A DNA stretch of 64,000 nucleotides, taken from positions 30,707 through 94,706 of the forward strand of contig NZ_JABXKQ010000164.1 in assembly GCF_017114945.1 (NCBI RefSeq). Reading direction: 5' to 3'. This document shows, piece by piece, positions 47,782-56,674 of the stretch. The translations under genes and the position numbers were made by a program. Below the pieces are notes generated by a model. That model made no database searches, was not told the origin of the DNA, and was given only the letters and a program-made list of their open reading frames with translations. This DNA comes from Nostoc sp. JL34 (GTDB lineage: Bacteria > Cyanobacteriota > Cyanobacteriia > Cyanobacteriales > Nostocaceae). The stretch's first letter is position 1. Each line of letters starts with the position of its first letter.

Positions 47782-48291
47782 GAGGCTGAATCTCGCTGCA
47801 AATTACTGATATGATCGGGAACTGTGGTCGTAATTTCCCAATACCAATCAATCCGTAGTTACATCAGGTGCTGTATCTACGAGGGTTAGGGAATAAAAAC
47901 TTAATATTTAACTACGGCTGATTATTTTTACTCAAGAACATTCCAACGCGAAACTGCAAATCCGTGGTTAGTTAAGGAGAATTTGTCACCATTTACATCT
48001 TGGGAATTTGTCAAGCAGGTTTAGATAATGTTCATGTAACAATTTCGATACTCATAACTTAAGATGAGATTTTTGTTAAAATCGTATAAAATGTTACGTT
48101 TTTTGGTAAAATCCGCAGAAAGTGCATGAGTATTATGCATTTTTTGCATTAAAGTCACCAATGAACGATGTAGAACCCTTAATCAACGGTATTTGAGATG
48201 ACTGAAGCAATTTTGGATCGCCATAGATCAATCTAAAATCCAAAATTGAGCAACAGATGTTAGCTAAAACTTAGATATTATTTCAGCAGCT
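47782..48291. other. Divergent nirA / Rieske-protein regulatory region
   Basis: This 510-bp region holds the NtcA-type nirA promoter (48056-48097), leaving a nirA leader of roughly 270 nt. The leader contains no convincing small gene. A second promoter for the Rieske gene must lie to the right. A TAAAATCCAAAATTG-type repeat phrase precedes the Rieske gene. Confidence 0.65.
48056..48097 (-). promoter_or_regulatory. NtcA-activated promoter of nirA
   Basis: A perfect NtcA box, GTA-TAAAATGT-TAC on the plus strand (48084-48097), is followed on the minus strand after exactly 22 nt by TAAGTT (48061-48056), matching the TAN3T -10 box. This is the class II NtcA promoter geometry known for cyanobacterial nitrogen genes. 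Confidence 0.85.
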
Positions 48292-48705
48292 ATGAAACGT
48301 CGTGATTTTATTAATTGGGTAGGTTTGGGTTTGATTGCGAGTTCTCTACCTGTAGCGATCGCAGCTTGTTCTTCTCAAACAACTCCAGCATCTAAAGATT
48401 GGCAAACAGTAGGTACATCGGCAGATTTAGATAAAACAGGTCAATTGCTGGCAAAAAACTCACCTGCTGGGCCGGTGCTGGTAGTCGGCACATCTAAAGC
48501 TGGAAATCTCACTGCTGTTGATCCTACCTGTACTCATGCAGGTTGCACCGTAGCATGGAAAGCTGATGCGAAAAAATTTGCTTGTCCCTGTCATGGTTCG
48601 GAATATGCAGCCGATGGTAAAGTGCAAAAAGGCCCAGCGACAAACCCTCTGAAAACTTACGCCGCTAAGATTGAGGGTAATTCGGTTGTAGTTAAGCCAA
48701 GCTAA
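48292..48705 (+). CDS. Exported Rieske 2Fe-2S protein (lipoprotein-like)
   Basis: The 137-aa protein starts with a twin-arginine signal (MKRRDFINWVGLGLIAS) ending in a lipobox-like VAIAAC. One Rieske domain is present with both cluster motifs (CTHAGC and CPCHGSEY). It is a small soluble-type Rieske protein anchored outside the cytoplasmic or thylakoid membrane, not the PetC subunit, which has a membrane helix and different size. It is divergent from nirA; a role in electron transfer linked to nitrogen assimilation is only suggested by position. Confidence 0.87.
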   Translation: MKRRDFINWVGLGLIASSLPVAIAACSSQTTPASKDWQTVGTSADLDKTGQLLAKNSPAGPVLVVGTSKAGNLTAVDPTCTHAGCTVAWKADAKKFACPCHGSEYAADGKVQKGPATNPLKTYAAKIEGNSVVVKPS

Positions 48706-48753
48706 TGGAGGCAGGGGGCAGGGGGCAGGAGATGATAATTAAAGCAAGATATT

Positions 48754-50133
48754 GTGAGTAACATCAAACAGCTTTTGGTACAAGCCGAGGCAGCACATAA
48801 TTCCGCTGATTGGTCATCACTAATTCAATATTTGCAACAGTTGATTTTAGGGGCAGACTCGGAACATCCAGAGATAGTTGAAAATCGAGAATATCTCCTG
48901 AAATTAACACTTTTTATGTTAAAAATGGGGGATTTTCAGCAACGCTGGGAAATTACCAAAGTGTTGACTCACTTGGGAGATATTTCCATCCCACCTCTTG
49001 TTGAAATATTAGAAGATGAAGAAGCAGAAGAAGAATTGCGCTGGTATGTAGCCAGGACTTTGGGCGAATTTCAACACCCAGAAGCTATCGCGTCAATAGT
49101 TGAATTGTTGAAAAATGATCAGGATGAAGAACTTAAAGCGATCGCAGCTACAGCACTGGGACAAATGGGTACTGTTGCTATTGCTTCATTAACGGAACTT
49201 CTATTAGATGAAGATACACGATTGTTAGCAGTGCGATCGCTTTGTTGTATTCGGCAACCAGAAACCATCACTCCGCTGTTAAGTGTAGTGCAAGATCCAC
49301 AAGCAGCAATCCGCGCCGCCGCAATTGAAGCCCTCAGCAGTTTTCATGACGAACGTGTACCGCCAGCATTATTAAAAGCTTTAGATGATACAGCCGCCAC
49401 AGTCAGGCGTATAGCAGTGCTTGGTTTAGGTTTTCGCCCCGACTTACACCAAGCATTAGATTTAATAACGAGACTGCAACCCAAACTTTACGACTTTAAC
49501 CTTGATGTTCGTTGTGCAGCCGCAGTTACCCTTTCTCGGATTGGTAGTGATGACGCTGCCAAACACTTATTTGATTTGCTGATTTCACCCCAGACACCGA
49601 TAACGCTGCAATTAGAAACCATCCGCGCTTTAAGTTGGGTAGGGACGTTATCGAGTTTGGAATATTTGCAAACAGCACTGAATCAAAGCACTTCCGAGAC
49701 AGTATGGCAAGAAATTGTCACAGTTTTGGGACGAGTCCAAGAACCGCAGTTAACTACACCAGCCGCAGAAATCTTACTGCAAATACTGCGATGCCTTTCC
49801 TGCGGAACGCTACGCGAACGGCAAGCTTCTCTTCGAGAGGCTTTGCCAACGCCAACGCCAACGCCAACGCTAACGCCACATCCAGCCACAAAGATTGCTA
49901 GCATCAAAAGTGCGATCGCTTTGTCTTTAGGACAGTTAGGCGAAATGCAGGCAATTGAACCATTGATTTCGCTGTTAGGCGATTCTAATGCATTGGTGAG
50001 ACTACATGCGATCGCAGCTCTGAAAAATCTGGATGGGGAAGCTACACATCAACAATTGCAGCAGTTAGCAAATAATGACGCACTCACACCAGATTTAAAA
50101 CAAGGAATAGCGATCGCTTTAAGCGAATGGTAA
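48754..50133 (+). CDS. HEAT-repeat protein
   Basis: The 459-aa protein consists mostly of HEAT/PBS-lyase-type helical repeats from about residue 75 to the end (VEILEDEEAEEELRWYVART, IASIVELLKNDQDEELKAIA, GEMQAIEPLISLLGDSNALV). The start is a GTG 48 bp after the Rieske stop, so the two may be cotranscribed. Residues about 347-377 (CGTLRERQASLREALPTPTP) are encoded by an interspersed repeat plus a GCCAAC hexamer array inserted in frame between repeats. A protein-protein scaffold role is likely; its partner is unknown. Confidence 0.85.
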   Translation: MSNIKQLLVQAEAAHNSADWSSLIQYLQQLILGADSEHPEIVENREYLLKLTLFMLKMGDFQQRWEITKVLTHLGDISIPPLVEILEDEEAEEELRWYVARTLGEFQHPEAIASIVELLKNDQDEELKAIAATALGQMGTVAIASLTELLLDEDTRLLAVRSLCCIRQPETITPLLSVVQDPQAAIRAAAIEALSSFHDERVPPALLKALDDTAATVRRIAVLGLGFRPDLHQALDLITRLQPKLYDFNLDVRCAAAVTLSRIGSDDAAKHLFDLLISPQTPITLQLETIRALSWVGTLSSLEYLQTALNQSTSETVWQEIVTVLGRVQEPQLTTPAAEILLQILRCLSCGTLRERQASLREALPTPTPTPTLTPHPATKIASIKSAIALSLGQLGEMQAIEPLISLLGDSNALVRLHAIAALKNLDGEATHQQLQQLANNDALTPDLKQGIAIALSEW

Positions 50134-51000
50134 ATTTTAGGACTGTTCACTGTCAACTTTTTATCGCGTCGCGTCACGTTGGTGCTGCTTCTCGTAGAGA
50201 AGAGACGACTAAAGTCCTTACTACAAACCTTTAATTATTTACGCCGCCTTGCTTAACTGACAATAAAAGTATTCCTTAAGTCTAAAGTAAGACACACCTG
50301 GAGTATGAAGTTATAAGTTCTCAGGTGAAATAAGATTGTAAAGTATTCTTAATAGAGTCTTAACCGCTTGCAACATCTAATTGCTTAAAGTTTCTAGTTC
50401 ATTTATATCCAAATAACTAAAAGCTAATGTCAATAAAGTAATTATATTTATTAAGGTGAAAATCTTACTGGACTTAGCGATCGCTTGTACTTATTAGGTA
50501 AGTAGCTTTATCTAATTGCCAACTTTCAAATGTCTCATTCTTTTCACACTCATAGACTAATTTAACTTTAATGCCAAATTAATTCCTGCGATATAAGCGG
50601 TTTTACTCTTCTGGTAGATAGTCCGGTGAAAAGCTAGCAGTTATGCTGTGTAAGAATCACAAAATAATTCACAATAAGTAATTAGGTAGAAATGGCATAA
50701 AAGTGAATATGATTTTATCTTAGAAATAAATATCATTCATTTTTTATTATGAACAAGTGACTTTGGTTGTAGGTTCATAATCCTGAATTAGTAATTACTG
50801 ATTATGAATTATTTTGCTTGATGTAAAGAATAGTAAGTTGTTATGGTATCTTCAAACAACTTTTTGAAAAGAAGCTAGGTAAAAAACTCCTCAATCTATA
50901 TTGTCAAAATTTACCTAATTTAGCAGTGGATTGAGTAGAAAATATCGGTTTTGTAAATCAATCAACCACAGAAATCTAGAACATAAAAGGAACCATAAGC
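50134..51000. other. Long AT-rich spacer
   Basis: 867 bp without a recognisable gene. A TCTCGTAGAGAAGAGACGAC-type interspersed repeat lies near 50190-50215, and the rest is strongly AT-rich. The promoter of the WGxxGxxG gene must be at the right end, where AAAAGGAACC supplies a ribosome-binding site 6-7 nt before its ATG. Confidence 0.5.
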
Positions 51001-51681
51001 ATGAAGCCTTCCGATTTATCTAAAGCTGTTTTAGCTACTGTCTTTGCCATCAGTTTCGCTTCTGTTTCCTTACCTCCTTCAGTTTCTGCCCAAAGTGGAG
51101 GCTCTGGCTCTGGCAGTGGAGGCTCCAGTGGTGGCAGTAGCTCAGGTACAGGTACTGGAACTACAGGTACAGGTACTGGAACTACAGGTACAGGTACTGG
51201 AACTACAGGTACTGGCACTGGAACTACAGGTACAGGTACTGGAACTACAGGTACAGGTACTGGCACTGGAACTACAGGTACAGGTACTGGAACTACAGGT
51301 ACTGGCACTGGAACTGATTTCACAGGCACTGGAACTGGAACTACAGGTACTGGTACTGGAACTACGGGCACTGATTCCACAGGTACTGGCACTGGAACCA
51401 CAGGTACTGGCACTGGAACCACGGGTACTGGCACTGGCACAACAGGCACTGATACCACAGGTACTGGTACAACGGGCACAGATACCACAGGCACGGGCAC
51501 TGATGCCACAGGTACTAACAGAAATACAGGCGTCACAACTTCCGAAAGAACTACCGATCGCGGTTTTGATTGGGGTTGGCTAGGTTTGCTTGGTCTAGCT
51601 GGTTTAGCAGGACTACGTAATCGCGAAAAAGTCCGGGCTTATAGCGATCCTGATGAAGTAACAGGTTCTCGCAGAAAATAG
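51001..51681 (+). CDS. WGxxGxxG-type exported protein with Gly-Thr repeat domain
   Basis: The 226-aa protein has a signal peptide (about 1-34, ending SVSAQ), a Ser/Gly linker, and a long low-complexity Gly-Thr domain (about 50-175) built on a TTGTGTG heptapeptide encoded by a 21-bp unit with 18-24-bp variants. Its C-terminal sorting-type tail, DWGWLGLLGLAGLAGLR followed by basic residues, matches the WGxxGxxG family. It is probably exported and membrane-retained; function is unknown. The DNA repeats make length variation between strains likely. Confidence 0.8.
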   Translation: MKPSDLSKAVLATVFAISFASVSLPPSVSAQSGGSGSGSGGSSGGSSSGTGTGTTGTGTGTTGTGTGTTGTGTGTTGTGTGTTGTGTGTGTTGTGTGTTGTGTGTDFTGTGTGTTGTGTGTTGTDSTGTGTGTTGTGTGTTGTGTGTTGTDTTGTGTTGTDTTGTGTDATGTNRNTGVTTSERTTDRGFDWGWLGLLGLAGLAGLRNREKVRAYSDPDEVTGSRRK

Positions 51682-51998
51682 TATTCACAATACTCTAGGA
51701 GGGTACATCTGTAGTTTGTGCCCTCTGTACCTCTTGCAAATCTGACGCGATCGCAGCCGTATCCACAAGTTATACGGCTATTTGCTTGAGGTTGTACAAA
51801 ACCTTTTGTTGATAAAACGCTATAATCCGTCGCATCACGTGATGTTTAAAAATATTATGTAAAAATTCATATATTTCAGCAAAAAATAGTCGATTCTTTT
51901 TTGGCGAAATTTACCGAAAAAACTGGTGCAAAGTGGATAATTGACGAGAAAAGCGGTAAAACGTGATTGACTTAAATGTAAATCAGAGAAAAAGACCT

Positions 51999-52040
51999 GT
52001 AACAAACTCTACTAAATTGTGGATAAAAATCCGTTAACTT
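51999..52040 (+). promoter_or_regulatory. NtcA-activated promoter of ntcB
   Basis: A perfect NtcA box, GTA-ACAAACTC-TAC (51999-52012), is followed after exactly 22 nt by TAACTT (52035-52040), matching TAN3T. The ATG is 37 bp further on. The geometry is identical to that of nirA. The rest of the 395-bp spacer has an AGCCGTAT/ATACGGCT stem at 51755-51779 and a CATCACGTGATG palindrome at 51833-51844. Confidence 0.85.
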
Positions 52041-52076
52041 AATGAAGCTGATAAATGTAATTCAGGCTACATAAAA

Positions 52077-53024
52077 ATGCGCCTAGAGCAGTTGCAAGCC
52101 TTTCTAGCGATCGCCCAAACCGGCAGCTTTCAACAAGCAGCGCGAACATCTGGTGTTACCCAATCGACGATTAGTCGCCAAATCCAAGCATTAGAAGCAG
52201 ATTTGGGGATAGAACTGTTTCACAGAAGCACTCATGCCAAGCTAACGCTAGGAGGTGAACGTTTGTTACCCCGCGTCCGCAAAATTTGCCAAGAGTGGCA
52301 GACTGCTACAGAAGAATTAGCCGATTTAATTGCCGGAAAGCAACCAGAACTTTGCGTTGCCGTGATTCACTCCCTATGTGGATCTTACTTACCACCAGTG
52401 TTGCAAAAATTTTGTCATGATTATCCAGATGTGCAATTGCGAGTGACTTCATTGGGGAGCGATCGCGCCCTCAAAGTCCTCAAAGATGGATTGGTAGATT
52501 TAGCAATTGTGATGAATAATCGCTTTTTAACCACCAGTAGAGAAATGGTGGTAGAAGTACTTTATGATGAACCTATAGAAGTTTTAACCGCAGCTAATCA
52601 TCCACTAGCACAATATGAATTCGTTCCTTGGTCGGAGCTAATTCGTTATCCCCAAGTGGTTTTCAAAGATGGCTATGGGATGCAACGCTTAATACAAGAT
52701 AGATTTGAGCGCATGGAAGCTACACTCCAGTCGGCTTTAGAGGTAAATACCCTAGATGCCTTTCGGGGAGTCGTGCGCCAAGGAGAACTGATAGCTTTAC
52801 TACCTCAATCAGCATTATTGGAAGCTCGTCTTGACCCTACCCTGGCGATTCGTTCCTTAGCCAGCAATAATACTAGTGGTTTAGCAGATGGTTCCAGTTT
52901 GACTCGTCGGGTAGTTATGGTAACAACTCAAGACCGTCTGCAAATTCCCCCCATCAAGCACTTTTGGCAACTCGTGCGAGAAAATATCCCACTGCAAATT
53001 GACCAACAGCGATCGGCTTCTTAA
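52077..53024 (+). CDS. ntcB: LysR-family nitrite-responsive activator NtcB
   Basis: The 315-aa LysR-type regulator has an N-terminal winged HTH (1-60, MRLEQLQAFLAIAQTGSFQQ then GVTQSTISRQIQALEADLG) and a C-terminal periplasmic-binding-protein-like effector domain (about 90-300). The sequence and its location by the nirA operon match NtcB, which with NtcA activates nitrate genes in response to nitrite. An NtcA box at its own promoter puts it under nitrogen control. It is convergent with the first eCIS cargo gene. Confidence 0.87.
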   Translation: MRLEQLQAFLAIAQTGSFQQAARTSGVTQSTISRQIQALEADLGIELFHRSTHAKLTLGGERLLPRVRKICQEWQTATEELADLIAGKQPELCVAVIHSLCGSYLPPVLQKFCHDYPDVQLRVTSLGSDRALKVLKDGLVDLAIVMNNRFLTTSREMVVEVLYDEPIEVLTAANHPLAQYEFVPWSELIRYPQVVFKDGYGMQRLIQDRFERMEATLQSALEVNTLDAFRGVVRQGELIALLPQSALLEARLDPTLAIRSLASNNTSGLADGSSLTRRVVMVTTQDRLQIPPIKHFWQLVRENIPLQIDQQRSAS

Positions 53025-53114
53025 GCGTTATTAGTCATTATTCAAGGGTCTTTAATTTTTGATGGGACTTTTGCAAGATAATTAATATTATAAAAACTAA
53101 TTGTGCCGTAGTTC

Positions 53115-53621
53115 TTAGCCAGCCCTGAGTCTTGTTGGGATAAACTCATGCTCTATGATCTTGTTATTCTCGCACGTTAGTTGCTGCACACCAGTTAGCC
53201 ACTGTTGCGACCCTTGTAACCCGATTTTGAACTTAACTGTGCGGGATTTATAATCTTGTGTGATTGTGATCTGCGGCGGATCAAGAAATCTTGCCGTGAG
53301 CGACTTACCTGGATCTATAATCATGCCCTGAGTTCCTAGTGCGTAGCTACGGAAAGTATTAGAATTTGGTCTGTTTGCGTACTGATCCAGCGATTCTGTT
53401 TCTGTAGTTCTATTGCCGCCGTTGTCTGTCGTGATCTTTGTTATTTCCTCAAAATATTCCAGTGGTGGCGGTGTCAAAAGGCGCAATCTTTTTTGCGATT
53501 TGTTGTACCATCTGATATTTATATATAAATTATGCCCAAATTGCCTGTCCGTTATGATATCGCTAGGCTGCATCGTCAAGATATCTAACTCCAAGTATTT
53601 TTTCCAGTCTTCCCCGTTCAC
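53115..53621 (-). CDS. C-terminal domain of the split eCIS cargo protein (frame -1)
   Basis: These 168 codons start only at a GTG that lies inside a longer open frame. That frame is open upstream to the A9 tract at 53759-53751, reading QDPQAKALFNSPSGYQPVIQ and then RNPFEKFKKFFSKDSGDE. The VIQR phrase also occurs right after the metalloprotease-like core in the neighbouring cargo protein (HVIQR). I therefore read this as the C-terminal domain of the gene starting at 54613, reached by a -1 shift. The domain is beta-rich by appearance (LYINIRWYNKSQKRLRLL, KSRTVKFKIGLQGS) and unrecognised. Confidence 0.7.
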   Translation of the reverse strand: MNGEDWKKYLELDILTMQPSDIITDRQFGHNLYINIRWYNKSQKRLRLLTPPPLEYFEEITKITTDNGGNRTTETESLDQYANRPNSNTFRSYALGTQGMIIDPGKSLTARFLDPPQITITQDYKSRTVKFKIGLQGSQQWLTGVQQLTCENNKIIEHEFIPTRLRAG

Positions 53622-53695
53622 CTGTATTTCTTCTATTTCATCGCCACTGTCTTTGGAAAAGAATTTTTTAAACTTTTCAAAAGGGTTACGCTGGA

Positions 53696-54613
53696 TTACT
53701 GGTTGATACCCAGAAGGGGAGTTAAAAAGGGCTTTGGCTTGGGGATCTTGTTTTTTTTTATCTCCTGGTCAGGAAGCAATTTACGCCCAAGCGCACTACC
53801 ATTTTGTTGGACAACGTGAGTTAACTCATGGGCAAGTAATTCCTTCCCTCCATGACTCTCTGGAGCATATTCTCCTTGACGGAAGAATATATCCTGTCCT
53901 GTAGTGAAGGCACGAGCTTGGATAGATTGGTTGAGTTGGTCAGAGCGGCTATCTGTGTGGATTTTGACACTGCTGAAGTCAGTCCCAAAAGCTTGCTCCA
54001 TTGGTTGGCGGATATCGTCTGAAAGTGTCTGTCCACTTCCCCGTTCCTGTTGGATTGAAGTTTCTAAGTCAGATGTGGCTGTAACCCCACCACCCTGACG
54101 TTGTAGTGAAATATTGGTATCCGCCAGAGATTTCATTTGTAATTCTTCTTCTTCCTCTGGCAATGCTTCCCGTTGTAGTGAAGTATTGGTATCCGCCAGA
54201 GATTTCATTTGTAATTCTTCTTCTTCCTCTGGTAATGCTTCCCGTTGTAGCGAAGTATTGGCATCAGCCAGGGATTTCATTTGTAATTCTTCTTCTTCCT
54301 CTGGTAATGATTCCCGTTGCACAGACTGTTTACTTACAGGCTCGCTCATAGTCTGCATCACTTGCTGTGCTACTTTATCAGCTTCCTGCTCGTAAACATC
54401 TCCTGGCTGGTTAACCGTGAGTTTTGTTTGGGGACGCAGTGATATTCGACTGATGTCGTGCATTAAAGGTAAATTTCGCGATCGCACTTCATTTGCTGCT
54501 GGGGATGAAGCACCAGAGGACTCTAAACCAAAACCAGGTATCGGTTGTTTGAGTGCAGGTATTGAGAAGGAAGCAGTAGTAGCTTTTTTGGGCTGGCCTA
54601 TGCGTTCTCTCAT
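53696..54613 (-). CDS. eCIS core-domain (DUF4157) cargo-type protein 1, N-terminal frame
   Basis: This 305-aa frame has an N-terminal leader (FSIPALKQPIPGFGLESS), QPGDVYEQEADKVAQQVM typical of DUF4157 proteins, three acidic 24-aa repeats (QREALPEEEEELQMKSLAD, residues about 99-172), then the DUF4157 metallopeptidase-like core with HELTH (HExxH). DUF4157 proteins are widespread eCIS-associated cargo/toxin precursors. The frame ends shortly after a run of nine A. One more A, or a -1 slip on A-AAA-AAC, joins it to the 53115-53621 frame for about 499 residues in total. A GGAGAA ribosome-binding site precedes the ATG. Confidence 0.85.
   Translation of the reverse strand: MRERIGQPKKATTASFSIPALKQPIPGFGLESSGASSPAANEVRSRNLPLMHDISRISLRPQTKLTVNQPGDVYEQEADKVAQQVMQTMSEPVSKQSVQRESLPEEEEELQMKSLADANTSLQREALPEEEEELQMKSLADTNTSLQREALPEEEEELQMKSLADTNISLQRQGGGVTATSDLETSIQQERGSGQTLSDDIRQPMEQAFGTDFSSVKIHTDSRSDQLNQSIQARAFTTGQDIFFRQGEYAPESHGGKELLAHELTHVVQQNGSALGRKLLPDQEIKKNKIPKPKPFLTPLLGINQ
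53751..53759 (-). other. A9 slippery tract (A AAA AAC) in cargo gene 1
   Basis: On the coding strand the sequence is GAG ATA AAA AAA AAC AAG, containing A-AAA-AAC in the correct phase for -1 ribosomal frameshifting. A nine-A homopolymer also allows transcriptional slippage. Either would fuse the two halves of the gene. A plain one-base indel or sequencing error would look the same. Confidence 0.65.
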
Positions 54614-54715
54614 TTTTTCTCCTGATGCCTAAGCAGTAGGTGGATGACTATTTGGCTATTACTAATATCTAGAGTACAGCGATCGCACTTGTAACACAAT
54701 TCACCCAAGGTCTAA
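54611..54715 (-). repeat. Leader/promoter segment shared with the second cargo gene
   Basis: This segment upstream of cargo gene 1 aligns with 56477-56583 upstream of cargo gene 2. Both have CAAGCAGTAG or TAAGCAGTAG, then TATTA..AT.T, an exact TAGAGTACAGCGATCGCA, and AACACAATT at the same spacing. By eye about three quarters of positions match. It marks duplication of the whole 5' end including the promoter. Confidence 0.8.
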
Positions 54716-54859
54716 ATTTTCGAGAAACCCACTCTTTATTTAGTATCGGGCGTTTGATCTTCAAGTCTATATCTATTTGCCTTGAAGTTTTAGCTTATTG
54801 GATCTCATGTTTTGACCTAACCTACAAGATTGGCGATCGCACTTAATTTATCTCTTTTG

Positions 54860-56479
54860 CTACAGCCCCTGATTTACAAAATTAAATATCGTTTCTAAAT
54901 TCGATGCCTTTACTTGTCTAAGTGGCATCCCTACATCATCCCTATGTGCGTCTAAATAGGTTTTAAAGTAATCTTCCCGCTCGTTTAACCATCGATCTGT
55001 TAATGGATATGCACTCACGATGGATTTATAGTGAGTTATGATCTTGTTTGCTATTGTTGCTATTTCTTCTTCTGAAGTTGGGTTTTTGGGATCATAGTCT
55101 AACAGCTTCCACACTCCATAACGAACCTGATCTGATACAATATCGTTGTTCCATGATTTATTCCATTTGTCGTTTCTCAACGCCTTCTCTACCTCTGTTA
55201 TGGTTCCGGCGTGTTTAGCTTCCCCTTTGCCTCCACCAGTTCCACGTTCTGCTGTACCCGGTACGTTATTCCTGATTGACAAAATATTATCGATAACTTT
55301 TCCGATTTGCTCTGCCGTTGTCTTATGGTTTTTGAGTAGTTCAATATTGATTGTCATAGGACTTTTGAGGTAACTTGCACTTTGTAGCTTCATACCCGGA
55401 AGTTCGGAAATTTCCTCCAATACTTTGACCAGTTCTGCTGCTGCTTCTGCCACTGTTCGGTCTGTTACCCTGTTACTGATCATATCTTCAAATACGACAT
55501 ATGCTGTCAGGTGTTGACCTTGAGATCCCCTGAGGTTGGAGCTAGGGCGATTAGGAAACTTTGAGACGCCACTGATCGTTCCATCATCGCGGATATTTAG
55601 CTTCGCTCGTTGGATCACGTGATCGCCTTCCGATGACAATTTTGTTTCGATGGCTGTGTGTTGCGATAACTGCTGCGGTGGTAAAGGCGATCGCTGTACA
55701 GCTCCCCCATTTTGCTGCATAACATGGGTCAATTCATGCGCCAACAATTCCTGACCACCGCGACTCCCAGGATTATATTCCCCCTGCCGAAAGAACACAT
55801 CCTGTCCCGTTGTGAAAGCACGCGCCTGAATTGAACAATTCAACTGGTCAGATTGACCATCCGTGTGAACCTTCACTCCACTGAAATCAGCGCCAAATGC
55901 CTGTTCCATCGGTTCGCGGATATTGTCTGCCATCAATTGTCCACCACCCCTTGCTTGGTTAATGGATGCTTCCAGGTCAGGCGCAGTATCCATCCCAGCC
56001 TCAGCCTGACGCTGCACCATTGGCTTCATCTGCAATTCTTGCTCATCCTCTGGCACTTCTTCTCGTTGCAATGTGCTAATGTCCAGAGGTTTTATCTGCA
56101 ATTCTTGCTCATCCTCTGGCATTTCTTGACGTTGCAATGTGCTAATGTCCAGAGGTTTTATCTGCAATTCTTCTTCTCCCTCTGGCAATGCTTCTCGTTG
56201 GATAGACTGACGATTTACAGGTTGCGCCATTCTTTGCATTACCTGCTGTGCAACGCTATCAGCTTCCTGTTCGTAAATGTCTCCAGGCTGGCTAATTGAG
56301 AGTTTTGCTTGGGTACGCAGTGGTATGCGACTGATATCGTGAGTCAGTGGTTGTATTTCAGGAACCGCTTGGCGTGAAATTGCCGACGACTCCAAACCAA
56401 AGCCGCGTGTCGGGTGTTTTAAGGATGGAATTGAGAAGCCTGTAGTAGTTTTTTTCTGGCGGCTGACGTGTTCTCTCAT
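54860..56479 (-). CDS. eCIS core-domain (DUF4157) cargo-type protein 2
   Basis: The 539-aa protein has the same N-terminal architecture as cargo 1: leader (FSIPSLKHPTRGFGLESS), QPGDIYEQEADSVAQQVM, three acidic repeats (QREALPEGEEELQIKPLDIS type) and a DUF4157 core with HELTH (about residues 245-249). After VIQRAKLN comes a distinct C-terminal domain (about 290-539), alpha-helical by appearance and not recognised. By analogy with eCIS cargo it may be the effector domain. A GGAGAAG ribosome-binding site precedes the ATG. It is divergent from the injection-system operon, 195 bp away. Confidence 0.87.
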   Translation of the reverse strand: MREHVSRQKKTTTGFSIPSLKHPTRGFGLESSAISRQAVPEIQPLTHDISRIPLRTQAKLSISQPGDIYEQEADSVAQQVMQRMAQPVNRQSIQREALPEGEEELQIKPLDISTLQRQEMPEDEQELQIKPLDISTLQREEVPEDEQELQMKPMVQRQAEAGMDTAPDLEASINQARGGGQLMADNIREPMEQAFGADFSGVKVHTDGQSDQLNCSIQARAFTTGQDVFFRQGEYNPGSRGGQELLAHELTHVMQQNGGAVQRSPLPPQQLSQHTAIETKLSSEGDHVIQRAKLNIRDDGTISGVSKFPNRPSSNLRGSQGQHLTAYVVFEDMISNRVTDRTVAEAAAELVKVLEEISELPGMKLQSASYLKSPMTINIELLKNHKTTAEQIGKVIDNILSIRNNVPGTAERGTGGGKGEAKHAGTITEVEKALRNDKWNKSWNNDIVSDQVRYGVWKLLDYDPKNPTSEEEIATIANKIITHYKSIVSAYPLTDRWLNEREDYFKTYLDAHRDDVGMPLRQVKASNLETIFNFVNQGL

Positions 56480-56583
56480 TTTCTTCTCCAGAGGCCCAAG
56501 CAGTAGCTAGATGAATATCTTGCTGTTATTAACATTTAGCTAGAGTACAGCGATCGCATTTCCAACACAATTGCTCAAAAGTC
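56477..56583 (-). repeat. Second copy of the cargo-gene leader segment
   Basis: This is the partner of 54611-54715, immediately upstream of cargo gene 2. Both copies include an identical TAGAGTACAGCGATCGCA core and the ribosome-binding site region. It lies in the divergent spacer facing the tube operon. Confidence 0.8.
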
Positions 56584-56674
56584 TGAATCCAGGCAAAGGG
56601 CAAGTTCGACTTTTGGCTACTTTTGATTCTGATGCAGTACCTTTAGCCTTGATTTAGGGAGAGTTTTTTTATTT

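Noticed and set aside
51044..51583. Long alternative frames in the Gly-Thr repeat gene
   Set aside because: Shadow frames of a 21-bp coding repeat; only the frame with signal peptide and WGxxGxxG tail is protein-like.
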